A stretch of DNA of 64,000 nucleotides, from contig NZ_FNJV01000007.1 in NCBI RefSeq assembly GCF_900103125.1, forward strand, positions 186,001 to 250,000, read 5' to 3'. Both the position numbers and the translations under genes were made by a program. This DNA is from Mucilaginibacter sp. OK268. Its GTDB lineage: Bacteria > Bacteroidota > Bacteroidia > Sphingobacteriales > Sphingobacteriaceae. This document shows positions 27,001 to 34,337 of the stretch, in pieces (position 1 is the first letter of the stretch; the number at the start of each line of letters is the position of its first letter). A model generated the notes under the pieces. It had not been told where the DNA came from. It worked only from the letters and a program-made list of their open reading frames with translations, and ran no database searches.

Positions 27001-27216
27001 AGAGAGGTTATATTAAGCTATAATTTCTCGAAAAACCTGCTTGATCGTACCCGGTTTATAAAAACGGCCAGTGTTTCTTTTGTAGCCAGGAACTTATTGT
27101 ACCTCACCGGAAAAGGTACGCAAAATATGGATCTGGATCAGTTTACCTCCAGCTCTACCAATCTGCAAACACCAACGGTTAAAAGCATCGGCTTGAATTT
27201 AAACGCCACATTTTAA
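24067..27216 (+). CDS. SusC/RagA-family TonB-dependent transporter (phosphonate locus)
   Basis: A 1049-residue outer-membrane transporter. Signal peptide ends at VVHAQ. A carboxypeptidase-regulatory-like domain (about 28-100) precedes the TonB-box region LNEVVVTALGIKKDKRAVGYA. The plug has YSVLKGANAAALYGSRGANGA, and a full-length barrel ends in LNLNATF. It is paired with the SusD gene 19 bp later and uses a promoter like that of phnA. It is therefore likely to import the phosphonate-containing substrate, possibly an AEP-bearing glycan or lipid fragment. SusC proteins usually import glycans or peptides, so this cargo is inference from synteny and shared regulation. Confidence 0.92.
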   Translation: MKNFYLLKHGLLLVVVWLLTLGVVHAQSTIEGKVSDQSGPVPGAVVSNKSTGKSTACDLKGGFRITANTGDILEFKSLGYLTQLVKIEGKGSLTVLLKTDSKNLNEVVVTALGIKKDKRAVGYAIQEVKGDALTKAREPNPVISLTGKVAGLLVTPSSNLFGNPGISLRGQTGVLFVVDGTPISTDSWNLSGDDIESYSVLKGANAAALYGSRGANGAIIITTKKGTGSKQKALSVEFNSSTQLQLGYNAIPKIQTSYGPGDNFDYAFKDGKGGGTNDNDYFIWGPRFEGQLIPQYNSPVDPKTGELVPIPWLARGKDNLANFLQNGLISTNNVAIATQSDLGNLRMSVSDIYQRGTIPNTQLNITNFSVNGTINASKKVRFEAGINYDRQISPNYPVAGYGPASPVYLMTVWGSANYDVRDLRNYWQPGKVGIQQYSNEYTIYNNPWFVAYENLQIYKKDDLYGHVQMDYDITDKLKFNLRTDVSTWSKNYAVNIPVSGNFYQYGSYNQIGGYINQNSKFWENNTQASLSYADKFRSFGYKTSVFANIRTVNVQETDASTNGGLLVPGVYTLSNSVLPSVPKNYFAQRQVNSAYGLIDLNYKTYVYLNLTGRFDKSSTLPASHDTYFYPSASLSVVLSEFIHLPKAISYLKARGSYANIARDVVDENNQYDIYKQIPTYTTNSLRWNNNTGVNYSSTLYNGDIQAARVKTSEVGLEARFLNSRLGFDAAYFHNIEGPGIVNVAESPTSGVTSYQQNAYTYTRKGAELTIDGTPIKTASFSWNIAGNWAFNHKWLDKIDGVQTRNGMIKLGDRADSYYIYDFQRDSQGNIIVKSNGLPAKNPYQTKVGYTDNNFVAGINNTFKYKAFSLSFQLDGRFGGKVQNYVDYKQWQAGVAPGSDSPQRLADWNNRNNPNWKGTVMTNGQKIVSGLLSTDQDGKVISDTRFFAPNNVPVLYENWASNFYTADYEITRSATYVKLREVILSYNFSKNLLDRTRFIKTASVSFVARNLLYLTGKGTQNMDLDQFTSSSTNLQTPTVKSIGLNLNATF

Positions 27217-27235
27217 GATATTAATAAGCAACAAC

Positions 27236-28750
27236 ATGAAAGCAAGAAATATAACAGGCCTTTTATTACTTATTTTAAGTATGGCCCAATTGTCATGCAA
27301 AAAGTTTGATGATTTACGAAAAGATCCCTCGGCTATTGTAAACGCGCCGCCAAAGTTAGTTTTCACAGGTATTTTATTGGATCTTGTGCAATCTGAGGGC
27401 CCTTGGGGGCAAGATCAGCGGAATAACCAATTTATGGTATTAAACGAACCCTATTACGGAGGGCAGTATTATGATTGGATAACAGGTAGCTATACTAACT
27501 ATACTTATCTGCAAAATGTTGGTCGCCTGGAAATAGAAGCACAAAAAAATGGAGCAGCGGCTGCGCCTTACCTGGCTCTTGCCAAATTTTTCAGAGCTTA
27601 CTTTTTTGTCAATTTAACTACCATGTTTGGTGATGTTCCCATGAGTGAGGCACTGAACGGGGCAACCAGTAAAATTTTTACACCAAAGTATGATAGTCAG
27701 CATGATGTTTATATGCAATGTTTAAAATTGCTGGATGACGCTAATAACCAGATAGCACCTTTAGTTAAAAATAATGCAACAGTTGATGGTGATTTCTTTT
27801 ATGCTGGCGATCTTTCTAAATGGCAGAAGTTGATCAATTCTTTCCGCTTACGGGTATTGATCAGCTTAAGTAAAAGAGCTGATGATACACCTGATTTAAA
27901 TATCAAACAGCAATTCGCCAGTATAATCAGTAACCCGTCGCAATACCCCTTAATATTAACCAATGCTGATAATTTTCAATTAGTATATAATACTTCGGAT
28001 GTATCTAATAACTATCCTTTGTGGCCAAGCAATGGCGTAGTTTTATATAAGGATCTGCGAAATACTCTGGGGGCTACCTATGTTGATATTATTAAAAAAA
28101 CAAAAGATCCCCGCATCTTTGTGATCGCCTTGCCTACGGATTCGGCCAAGGCAAGCGGTGATCCAAATTATGCAACTGAATTTACTTCTTTCAGAGGAGC
28201 AAAAACCGGCGATCTGCAGTCCACTCAAAAAACACAGTCTATAGCAGGTTTGTTGAGTGAGATAAACTTTTCTTATTGGGAAGCCAGTCCATCCGGTATT
28301 CCTTATGTATACACAGGAGCATCCGAAACAAATTTCAGTATTGCTGAGGCGATAAACAGGGGATGGATACCAGGAGACGCTGCTACTTATTATAATCAGG
28401 GTATCGCAGAATCAATGAAATTTTATGGTGTAAATAGTGCTGCGATCAGTACATTTCAAGCACAAAACACCTATATAGGAAACACACCAGCCGGACTTAT
28501 GCAAATATTGGAACAAAAGTATGTAGCTTTTTTTGAGAATTCCGGAAAAGAAGCCTATTACAACAACCGCAGAATGGGAGTGCCTAAATTTGATGTAGGG
28601 CCGCAAAATGCCAACAATAATTTGATCCCTACGCGTTGGGCTTATCCAACCGGCGAGTACACAACAAATACTGTAAATGTAAAAGCAGCTATTCAGAGCC
28701 AGTTTAGTGGTGCTGATACACAAAATGGTATTACCTGGCAGATAAAATAA
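27236..28750 (+). CDS. SusD-like outer-membrane lipoprotein (SusD-like_2 type, phosphonate locus)
   Basis: A 504-residue lipoprotein; the lipobox ends at Cys21 followed by Lys-Lys. It belongs to the SusD-like_2 branch: N-terminal FDDLRKDPSAI, the helix KFFRAYFFVNLTTMFGDVPMSEAL, and the C-terminal motif LEQKYVAFFENSGKEAYYNNRRMGVP. This branch often accompanies SusC proteins importing non-starch or peptide-like substrates. It follows susC by 19 bp. It probably captures the substrate at the cell surface and closes the SusC channel. Confidence 0.92.
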   Translation: MKARNITGLLLLILSMAQLSCKKFDDLRKDPSAIVNAPPKLVFTGILLDLVQSEGPWGQDQRNNQFMVLNEPYYGGQYYDWITGSYTNYTYLQNVGRLEIEAQKNGAAAAPYLALAKFFRAYFFVNLTTMFGDVPMSEALNGATSKIFTPKYDSQHDVYMQCLKLLDDANNQIAPLVKNNATVDGDFFYAGDLSKWQKLINSFRLRVLISLSKRADDTPDLNIKQQFASIISNPSQYPLILTNADNFQLVYNTSDVSNNYPLWPSNGVVLYKDLRNTLGATYVDIIKKTKDPRIFVIALPTDSAKASGDPNYATEFTSFRGAKTGDLQSTQKTQSIAGLLSEINFSYWEASPSGIPYVYTGASETNFSIAEAINRGWIPGDAATYYNQGIAESMKFYGVNSAAISTFQAQNTYIGNTPAGLMQILEQKYVAFFENSGKEAYYNNRRMGVPKFDVGPQNANNNLIPTRWAYPTGEYTTNTVNVKAAIQSQFSGADTQNGITWQIK

Positions 28751-28780
28751 AGAGTCCTGTTGATTGGCTAATTTAATCAA

Positions 28781-28802
28781 GGGCCGCATGGATGCGGTCC
28801 TT
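28781..28802 (+). terminator. Hairpin after the phosphonate-locus SusD gene
   Basis: GGGCCGCAT (28781-28789) pairs with ATGCGGTCC (28792-28800), with one G-T wobble and only two T residues after it. Probably a weak terminator or mRNA end of the SusCD transcript. Confidence 0.6.
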
Positions 28803-28812
28803 AATGTTAATA

Positions 28813-28830
28813 TTTAGTATTAGTAAACAA
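28813..28830 (+). promoter_or_regulatory. Upstream TTTAGTATT-type operator site of the phnA operon
   Basis: TTTAGTATTAGTAAACAA matches the site at 23773-23790 in 16 of 18 positions and lies about 85 bp above the promoter-proximal site, paralleling the susC upstream region. Confidence 0.55.
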
Positions 28831-28896
28831 TAGTATTGGGTCTATACCGTGTCTTTATAGAAGTATGCAGAGTCTGTTGAAAAATATTTTCAAAAA

Positions 28897-28955
28897 GTTT
28901 AGTATTTGTTTACTTTTCTGTAAAAAATAGTTATATTTGAACATCAATACTAAAC
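28897..28955 (+). promoter_or_regulatory. Promoter/operator of the phnA operon
   Basis: TTTG at 28905-28908 and TATATTTG at 28932-28939 (23-bp spacer) form the promoter. GTTTAGTATTTGTTTAC (28897-28913) and the inverted TACTAAAC (28948-28955) flank it, 51 bp apart start to start, like the susC promoter. TATATTTGAACATCAATA is shared with the promoter at 17.09 kb. The predicted start near 28946 gives a leader of about 155 nt before phnA. Confidence 0.7.
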
Positions 28956-29016
28956 AATAATTATAAACAAAATTTAACGCCGACAGTGGTTTTAAAAATA
29001 CTGGTAAAGTTGATTA

Positions 29017-29103
29017 ATGTGTTTGTTTAGGGCCGTAGCGGTTACGGCCCTTTTTTACCATTCAATTGATAAATTAAAATCTGATATTATAAAAAATACA
29101 TAA
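29017..29103 (+). other. Possible 28-codon leader ORF overlapping the phnA start (TAATG)
   Basis: ATG at 29017 opens a 28-codon frame beginning MCLFRAVAV. Its stop TAA (29101-29103) shares its last base with the phnA ATG. It spans the hairpin at 29030-29050. No ribosome-binding site is visible, and chance cannot be excluded. If translated, it could couple leader translation to terminator folding and to phnA initiation. Confidence 0.3.
29030..29056 (+). terminator. Intrinsic terminator in the leader, upstream of phnA
   Basis: GGGCCGTA (29030-29037) pairs with TACGGCCC (29043-29050) and is followed by six T residues. It lies about 85 nt after the predicted transcription start and 47 nt before the phnA ATG. 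It would therefore act as an attenuator, or end a small RNA of about 110 nt, rather than close a gene. Confidence 0.75.
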
Positions 29104-30344
29104 TGAATACCATCTCAACAACGTCTTTCTCGGCCAACGGTAAAACATATACGCCTCCTGCAAAACCTATTGTAGTTATCTGCATGGATGGCTCGGCCGA
29201 TGAATATCTGGATGCCACTATGGCCCATGATCGCATGCCTAATCTTAAAAAAATGGCATTACAAGGCTATCGTGGAATGGTGCGGGGAGCTTTGCCATCT
29301 TTTACCAACGTCAATAATTCATCTATTGTAACCGGGGTTAGCCCGGCAGTGCATGGTATCTGTGGTAACTTTTTTTATGACGTCCAAAAGGATCAAGAGG
29401 TGATGATGAACTCATCAGAATACCTCCGGGCCGATACTTTGCTGGCCGCGGCAGCAAATGCAGGGCGTAAAGTAGCCGTGGTAACTGCTAAGGAAAAATT
29501 ACGGGATATTCTTTCCTATAAATTAAACGGTATTGCTTTTTCTGCTGAAAAAGCAGACCAGGCAAAACTGGAAACACATGGTATTGAAAATGCAGAAAAA
29601 GTTATCGGACATAAAACACCTGTGATTTATAGCGCCGAAGCCAGTCTTTTTGTTTTGCGTGCAGGTGTTGCGCTGATAGAACAGGGTATGGCCGATTTTC
29701 TATACCTGTCGTTAACAGACTATATGCAGCATACTTATGCTCCTGATACAGAAGAGTCTCTTGCTTTCTATGAAGCTCAGGATATTGAATTGGGTAAAAT
29801 GCTTGAGCTGGGAGCCATCATTGGGGCAACAGCAGATCACGGTATGAATGCCAAAGTAAAGGCTGACGGTTCGCCAAACGTATTATTTATTGAAACAATG
29901 CTTACCGAAAAGTTTGGTGCAGGTTTCCGGGTTATTTGCCCGATAACTGATCCTTATGTAAAGCATCACGGCGCGTTAGGTTCCTATGTAGCTGTGCACG
30001 TGGAAAATAATTCGAATATCAATGAGGTGAAAAATTGGCTGGCTCAACAGTCGGGAATTACCGAAGTGTATGATAAAGAAACCGGCTGCCGTATCCTGGA
30101 GCAACCGGCCGACCGCACAGGTGATCTGTTTGTATTATCGGCCCGCGATGTTGTGGTTGGAAAAACGGCTGCTGATCATGATCTGAAAGCACTGGATGGA
30201 ACTCTGCGTTCACATGGCGGCAGGTACGAGGAAATGGTGCCTTTGGTAGTTTCGCACCCATTAAATAGTGTGTACAAGATGAAGGCACAGGGTGATCCAC
30301 GCAATTTTGATGTGTTTGATTTTGCAGTTAATGGCACTCATTAA
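29103..30344 (+). CDS. phnA: Phosphonoacetate hydrolase PhnA
   Basis: A 413-residue cytoplasmic zinc enzyme of the alkaline phosphatase superfamily that cleaves the C-P bond of phosphonoacetate to acetate and phosphate. Visible ligands: Asp29 (CMDGS), nucleophile Thr68 (LPSFTNVNN), Asp206 and His210 (LTDYMQHTYAPD), Asp245-His246 (TADHGMNAK) and His371 (LRSHGGRY). All positions known to be needed in characterised PhnA appear present, and the length fits. No signal peptide. It heads the operon phnA-phnY-FAD oxidoreductase-DUF5690. Start ATG overlaps the stop of a possible leader ORF. It is the terminal step of the proposed aminophosphonate pathway. Confidence 0.93.
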   Translation: MNTISTTSFSANGKTYTPPAKPIVVICMDGSADEYLDATMAHDRMPNLKKMALQGYRGMVRGALPSFTNVNNSSIVTGVSPAVHGICGNFFYDVQKDQEVMMNSSEYLRADTLLAAAANAGRKVAVVTAKEKLRDILSYKLNGIAFSAEKADQAKLETHGIENAEKVIGHKTPVIYSAEASLFVLRAGVALIEQGMADFLYLSLTDYMQHTYAPDTEESLAFYEAQDIELGKMLELGAIIGATADHGMNAKVKADGSPNVLFIETMLTEKFGAGFRVICPITDPYVKHHGALGSYVAVHVENNSNINEVKNWLAQQSGITEVYDKETGCRILEQPADRTGDLFVLSARDVVVGKTAADHDLKALDGTLRSHGGRYEEMVPLVVSHPLNSVYKMKAQGDPRNFDVFDFAVNGTH

Positions 30345-30403
30345 TTTGCGGTGCAAAAATAGGAATAGGCGCAGTAACATGTGCATGAACTTTTAAGAGT
30401 ACG

Positions 30404-31852
30404 ATGAAAGAAGAAACGTTGTTAACTACTGAAAATACGTTAAAATTGGCCTCGCTCATAGCGGGTGAACCGGTATTATCGGGGAAGACATTAGCGGTTA
30501 ATAATCCGTATAACGGAAAGCTTGTAGGTACGGTGGAAATGGCAGGGGTAAATGATACCCAGGCTGCCATTGATATAGCCTTGAAAGGCGGCAAGGTATT
30601 AACCCGTTACGAAAGATATAGTGTTCTGGATAAAACCAGGATGATGTTGTTGGAGCGAAAAGAGGAATTTGCACAACTGATCACTGCCGAGTCGGGTTTA
30701 TGTATTACCGAAGCCCGATACGAGATTGGTCGTGCTCACGACGTATTATTGTTTGCCTCAATAGAATGTTTAAAAGATGACGGGCAGGTGTTTTCCTGCG
30801 ATATATCTCCAAACGGTAAACAGCGGAAGATATTTACACTGCGTGAGCCCCTAAAACTGGCGGTTGCTATTACTCCCTTTAACCACCCATTAAATCAGGT
30901 AGCCCATAAAATTGCTCCTGCACTTGCCGCTGGAACCCCGGTTATACTAAAACCCTCAGAAAAAACACCGTTAACGGCTATTCGTTTCGTGGAGTTATTG
31001 TATGAGGCTGGCTTACCGCATTATATGTTGAGTGTGCTGCTGGGAGCTACCAAAGATGTTGCCGAAGCATTGGTTCAGGACCCACGGGTTGACCTGGTGT
31101 CGTTTACAGGCAGTGTAGCTGTAGGGAAGAAGATCGCGCAAACTGTAGGATATAAAAAAGTGATCCTGGAACTGGGGGGTAACGATCCTTTGATCGTATT
31201 GGAAGATGCCGACCTTGAGCTGGCTGTTACATTGGCCGCGGAAGGTTCTTTCCGGAACTCAGGTCAACGTTGTACCGCTGTAAAGCGTATCCTGGTGCAG
31301 GAAAATATAGCCAAAGAATTTACCGAACGCTTTGTTGAAAAAGCAAAAGAATATACTTGTGGTGATCCTGCTGATCCTGAAACCAAAGTAGGGACGGTAA
31401 TTGACGAACAATCGGCAATATACCTGGAAAGCGTGGTCGACAAAGCGGTTGCCCGTGGTGCCAGAGTTTTATTGGGAGGGAAGCGTACAGGCGCCTTATT
31501 ACAGCCTACCGTGATTGTGGACGTTCCGCGGGATGCGCAAATGGTTGTTCAGGAGTCTTTTGGACCTTTGGCACCCATTCTTACTTTTACAGATATTGAT
31601 GATGCGATCTCTTTATCAAACTCTACCGCATTTGGTTTATCATCTGGTGTGGTTACTACTAATATGGATCATGCTATCCGCTTTGTGAAGGAGTTAAAAG
31701 TTGGTACGGTCAATATTAACGAAGTCCCCGGTTATCGTATAGAGAGTTCGCCTTTCGGAGGTATCAAAGATTCCGGCCTTGGGATAAAAGAAGGCGTGAT
31801 AGAAGCGATCAAGTGCTTCACTACTGTAAAAACATTTTCAATGCCCTGGTAA
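30404..31852 (+). CDS. phnY: Phosphonoacetaldehyde dehydrogenase PhnY
   Basis: A 482-residue NAD(P)-dependent aldehyde dehydrogenase, expected to oxidise phosphonoacetaldehyde to phosphonoacetate. Oxyanion Asn160 lies in ITPFNHPLNQVAHK. Glu256 lies in LELGGNDP. The catalytic Cys290 is in FRNSGQRCTAVKR. The cofactor segment LKPSEKTPLTA is intact. The ALDH superfamily is broad, but the NHPLNQV and NSGQRCTAVKR signatures match the phosphonoacetaldehyde dehydrogenase subgroup (TIGR03250), and the position directly after phnA makes this assignment strong. 59 bp separate it from phnA and 8 bp from the next gene. Confidence 0.9.
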   Translation: MKEETLLTTENTLKLASLIAGEPVLSGKTLAVNNPYNGKLVGTVEMAGVNDTQAAIDIALKGGKVLTRYERYSVLDKTRMMLLERKEEFAQLITAESGLCITEARYEIGRAHDVLLFASIECLKDDGQVFSCDISPNGKQRKIFTLREPLKLAVAITPFNHPLNQVAHKIAPALAAGTPVILKPSEKTPLTAIRFVELLYEAGLPHYMLSVLLGATKDVAEALVQDPRVDLVSFTGSVAVGKKIAQTVGYKKVILELGGNDPLIVLEDADLELAVTLAAEGSFRNSGQRCTAVKRILVQENIAKEFTERFVEKAKEYTCGDPADPETKVGTVIDEQSAIYLESVVDKAVARGARVLLGGKRTGALLQPTVIVDVPRDAQMVVQESFGPLAPILTFTDIDDAISLSNSTAFGLSSGVVTTNMDHAIRFVKELKVGTVNINEVPGYRIESSPFGGIKDSGLGIKEGVIEAIKCFTTVKTFSMPW

Positions 31853-31860
31853 AAATCATT

Positions 31861-33021
31861 ATGAATAATTCATCAACATACGATTTAATTGTAATTGGCT
31901 CCGGTATACTGGGTACATTTCACGCCCTGCATGCCGCGCGTTTAGGCAAAAAAGTACTACTGACCGAAAAAGATCAGTATCCGATAAGCGCAACGGTCAG
32001 AAATTTTGGTCAGGTAGTAACCTCAGGCATGTCATCAGACTGGCTTCCTTACGCCATCAGAACGGCAGAGTTGTATAAAGAGATCCAGCAGGAATTTGAT
32101 ATCAGCGTGCGTAATAATGGTAGTGTTTACCTGGCCTCTGATCCGGAAGAATTGCAACTGGCACACGAATTAAAAGAGCGGATGGATACCTTTGGCTATC
32201 AGGCAGAGTTACTGTCGGCAAAAGATTGTCTGGCTAAATGGCCGGCTCTGAATGGTCAGTATTGTAAGGGGGGGATATTCTTTCCGCAGGAATTAAGTGT
32301 GGAACCGGATAAGCTCATCTATCGCCTGATTAAATATGCGATAGCGAAATATCCGCAGCTCACCTATAAACCAGCTACGGCTGTTGTTGACTGTGAAGTT
32401 ATCGGCGATCACGTGGAAGTGACAACTTCGACTAAACAAAAATTTACCGCTGATAAGGTTGTCATATGTAATGGTGGTGAATACAAATTGCTCTTTGCCG
32501 ATCATTTTAAAAATAGCGGTATCATCTTGTGTAAATTACAAATGATGCGAACGGTTCCGATGCCGGAGGTGCAGTTAGAAGGGAATATATTAACCGGACT
32601 TTCTATCCGCAGGTACGAATCATTTCAGGAATGTCCTTCATTTGCCAAATTGACAACACCCGAACATTATGCCGAATTAAAAAAATGGGGTGTACACATC
32701 CTATTCAAAAAAGCTGTAGATGGATCGATCATTATTGGCGATTCGCACGAGTATGCAGATGTAAATCACTCCGACGATCTGAGTTTCGACATCAATAACC
32801 ATATAAACCAATTGATGTTGAAAGAGGCTCAAAATATTGTGGGTTTTGATGTAAGCAAAATAGCATCAACATGGGCCGGTGTTTATCCGCAGCATAACAG
32901 TAAGCACGTAGTGGAACTGGATGTAGAAAGCCGTATACATATTCGTACGGCCATCGGCGGTAAAGGAATGACCTGTGCCGGAGGTTATGCCGAAGCCAGC
33001 ATACACGGAATATATAACTGA
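31861..33021 (+). CDS. TIGR03364-type FAD-dependent oxidoreductase, probable aminophosphonate oxidase
   Basis: A 386-residue DAO-type flavoprotein. The dinucleotide-binding motif VIGSGILGTFHALHAARLGKK is at residues 11-31, and a C-terminal GKGMTCAGGYAEAS motif is typical of glycine-oxidase-like enzymes. It resembles the TIGR03364 clade, which is repeatedly found beside phosphonate genes. Recent work (from memory) reports members, named PbfD, that oxidise 2-aminoethylphosphonate or N-methyl derivatives to phosphonoacetaldehyde. That would supply PhnY directly and replace the PhnW transaminase, which is absent here. ATG 31861 is chosen; a GTG start at 31813 would overlap phnY and break the compact N-terminus. 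Confidence 0.82.
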   Translation: MNNSSTYDLIVIGSGILGTFHALHAARLGKKVLLTEKDQYPISATVRNFGQVVTSGMSSDWLPYAIRTAELYKEIQQEFDISVRNNGSVYLASDPEELQLAHELKERMDTFGYQAELLSAKDCLAKWPALNGQYCKGGIFFPQELSVEPDKLIYRLIKYAIAKYPQLTYKPATAVVDCEVIGDHVEVTTSTKQKFTADKVVICNGGEYKLLFADHFKNSGIILCKLQMMRTVPMPEVQLEGNILTGLSIRRYESFQECPSFAKLTTPEHYAELKKWGVHILFKKAVDGSIIIGDSHEYADVNHSDDLSFDINNHINQLMLKEAQNIVGFDVSKIASTWAGVYPQHNSKHVVELDVESRIHIRTAIGGKGMTCAGGYAEASIHGIYN

Positions 33022-33047
33022 TCATTAGCCGGTTTTATCGCTATCAT

Positions 33048-34337
33048 ATGAAGCAAATAAATAGACTGCTTACCCAATCAAAGATTTTCTTCATATGTTG
33101 GTGTGTGCTGGCGGCTTTTGGTACTTATTTCTGTATGTATGCCTTCCGAAAGCCATTTACCAGCGGTACATACGTAGGCCTGGTACTTTGGGGTATGGAT
33201 TATAAGGCTATTTTGATTATTGCCCAGGTGTTGGGTTACATGGTGTCAAAATTCATCGGTATTAAGGTTATTTCAGAGCTTAAAGCCTCGGGCAGGGTAA
33301 AACTTATTATTAAACTCATTGTTTTTGCCGAGATCGCCCTCATTTTATTTGGCCTTGTTCCATATCCTTATAACTTCTTTTTTTTATTCCTGAATGGTTT
33401 ACCGCTCGGTATGGTATGGGGAATTGTTTTTAGTTACCTCGAAGGCCGTCGCTTTACCGAAATGCTGGCTATGGGATTAAGTATTAGCCTTATTGTATCA
33501 TCAGGTATTTTAAAAACGGTTTACTTTATGATTCACGGATGGTTGCCTTCCGTTCCTGAGTTTTGGATGCCCGGTGTTATCGGTCTTATTTTTATGCCCT
33601 TATTTCTAACTTTCGTATGGATGCTATCGGTAATACCTGATCCTACCGAAACCGATAAGCTACTGCGGGTTGAACGTGCAGCCATGACCAGAGATGATAA
33701 GCGCAGTGTTTTAAAAGAGTACGGAATAGGGATAATAGGTATTGGATTGGTATATACCATATTAACCACCATGCGGGATTTTAGGGATAATTTCTCAGTA
33801 GAGATATGGAATGAAATAGATCCTCACTGGGACAAGGCTGTGTTTTCTATAACCGAAGCCATTTCCGGAGTTATTGTATTGATAGCTATCGGCTGTCTTT
33901 CATTCACCCGTAACAATATCAAAGGTTTCTGGGGGACGCAATATTTGATAGCCCTGGGTTTATTGTTGAGTGGGGGGAGTACCTTGCTTTTTCACCTGCA
34001 TATATTAAGTCCTTTCTGGTGGATGCTCCTGGTAGGTATGGGCATGTTTTTAGCCTATACGCCAATTCAGGTAGTTTTGTTTGAACGGATGATCGCTCTA
34101 TTTAAAGTAAAAGCTAATGCCGGGTTCTTTGTTTATATATGTGATTCTGTTGGCTATTTGGGTAGCGTTGGCTTATTGCTTTACAAAGAATTTTTCATGA
34201 AGAATTTAAGCTGGGTTAAAGTCCTTATGCAATTTAGCTATCTGCTTACCATTATATGTATTATACTATTGGTGCTTGTTGCGATATTCTTTAACCGAAA
34301 GCTCGGTATCAAAGGTCTGGTTACCAAGAGTATTTGA
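33048..34337 (+). CDS. DUF5690/MFS-like membrane protein, candidate phosphonate transporter
   Basis: A 429-residue polytopic inner-membrane protein with about 11-12 hydrophobic segments and few loops. The N-terminal CWCVLAAFGTYFCMYAFRKP resembles organophosphate:phosphate antiporter (GlpT/UhpT-like) entry motifs of the major facilitator superfamily. The family is annotated DUF5690, without known function. It is the last gene of the phnA operon, 26 bp after the FAD oxidoreductase. No PhnCDE, PhnSTUV or other phosphonate importer is in the window. The simplest reading is that it moves the aminophosphonate across the inner membrane. It could instead export a product. Confidence 0.8.
   Translation: MKQINRLLTQSKIFFICWCVLAAFGTYFCMYAFRKPFTSGTYVGLVLWGMDYKAILIIAQVLGYMVSKFIGIKVISELKASGRVKLIIKLIVFAEIALILFGLVPYPYNFFFLFLNGLPLGMVWGIVFSYLEGRRFTEMLAMGLSISLIVSSGILKTVYFMIHGWLPSVPEFWMPGVIGLIFMPLFLTFVWMLSVIPDPTETDKLLRVERAAMTRDDKRSVLKEYGIGIIGIGLVYTILTTMRDFRDNFSVEIWNEIDPHWDKAVFSITEAISGVIVLIAIGCLSFTRNNIKGFWGTQYLIALGLLLSGGSTLLFHLHILSPFWWMLLVGMGMFLAYTPIQVVLFERMIALFKVKANAGFFVYICDSVGYLGSVGLLLYKEFFMKNLSWVKVLMQFSYLLTIICIILLVLVAIFFNRKLGIKGLVTKSI

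Noticed and set aside
31813..31860. GTG-initiated N-terminal extension of the FAD oxidoreductase
   Set aside because: It overlaps the end of phnY and places extra residues before the dinucleotide-binding motif; ATG 31861 fits better.
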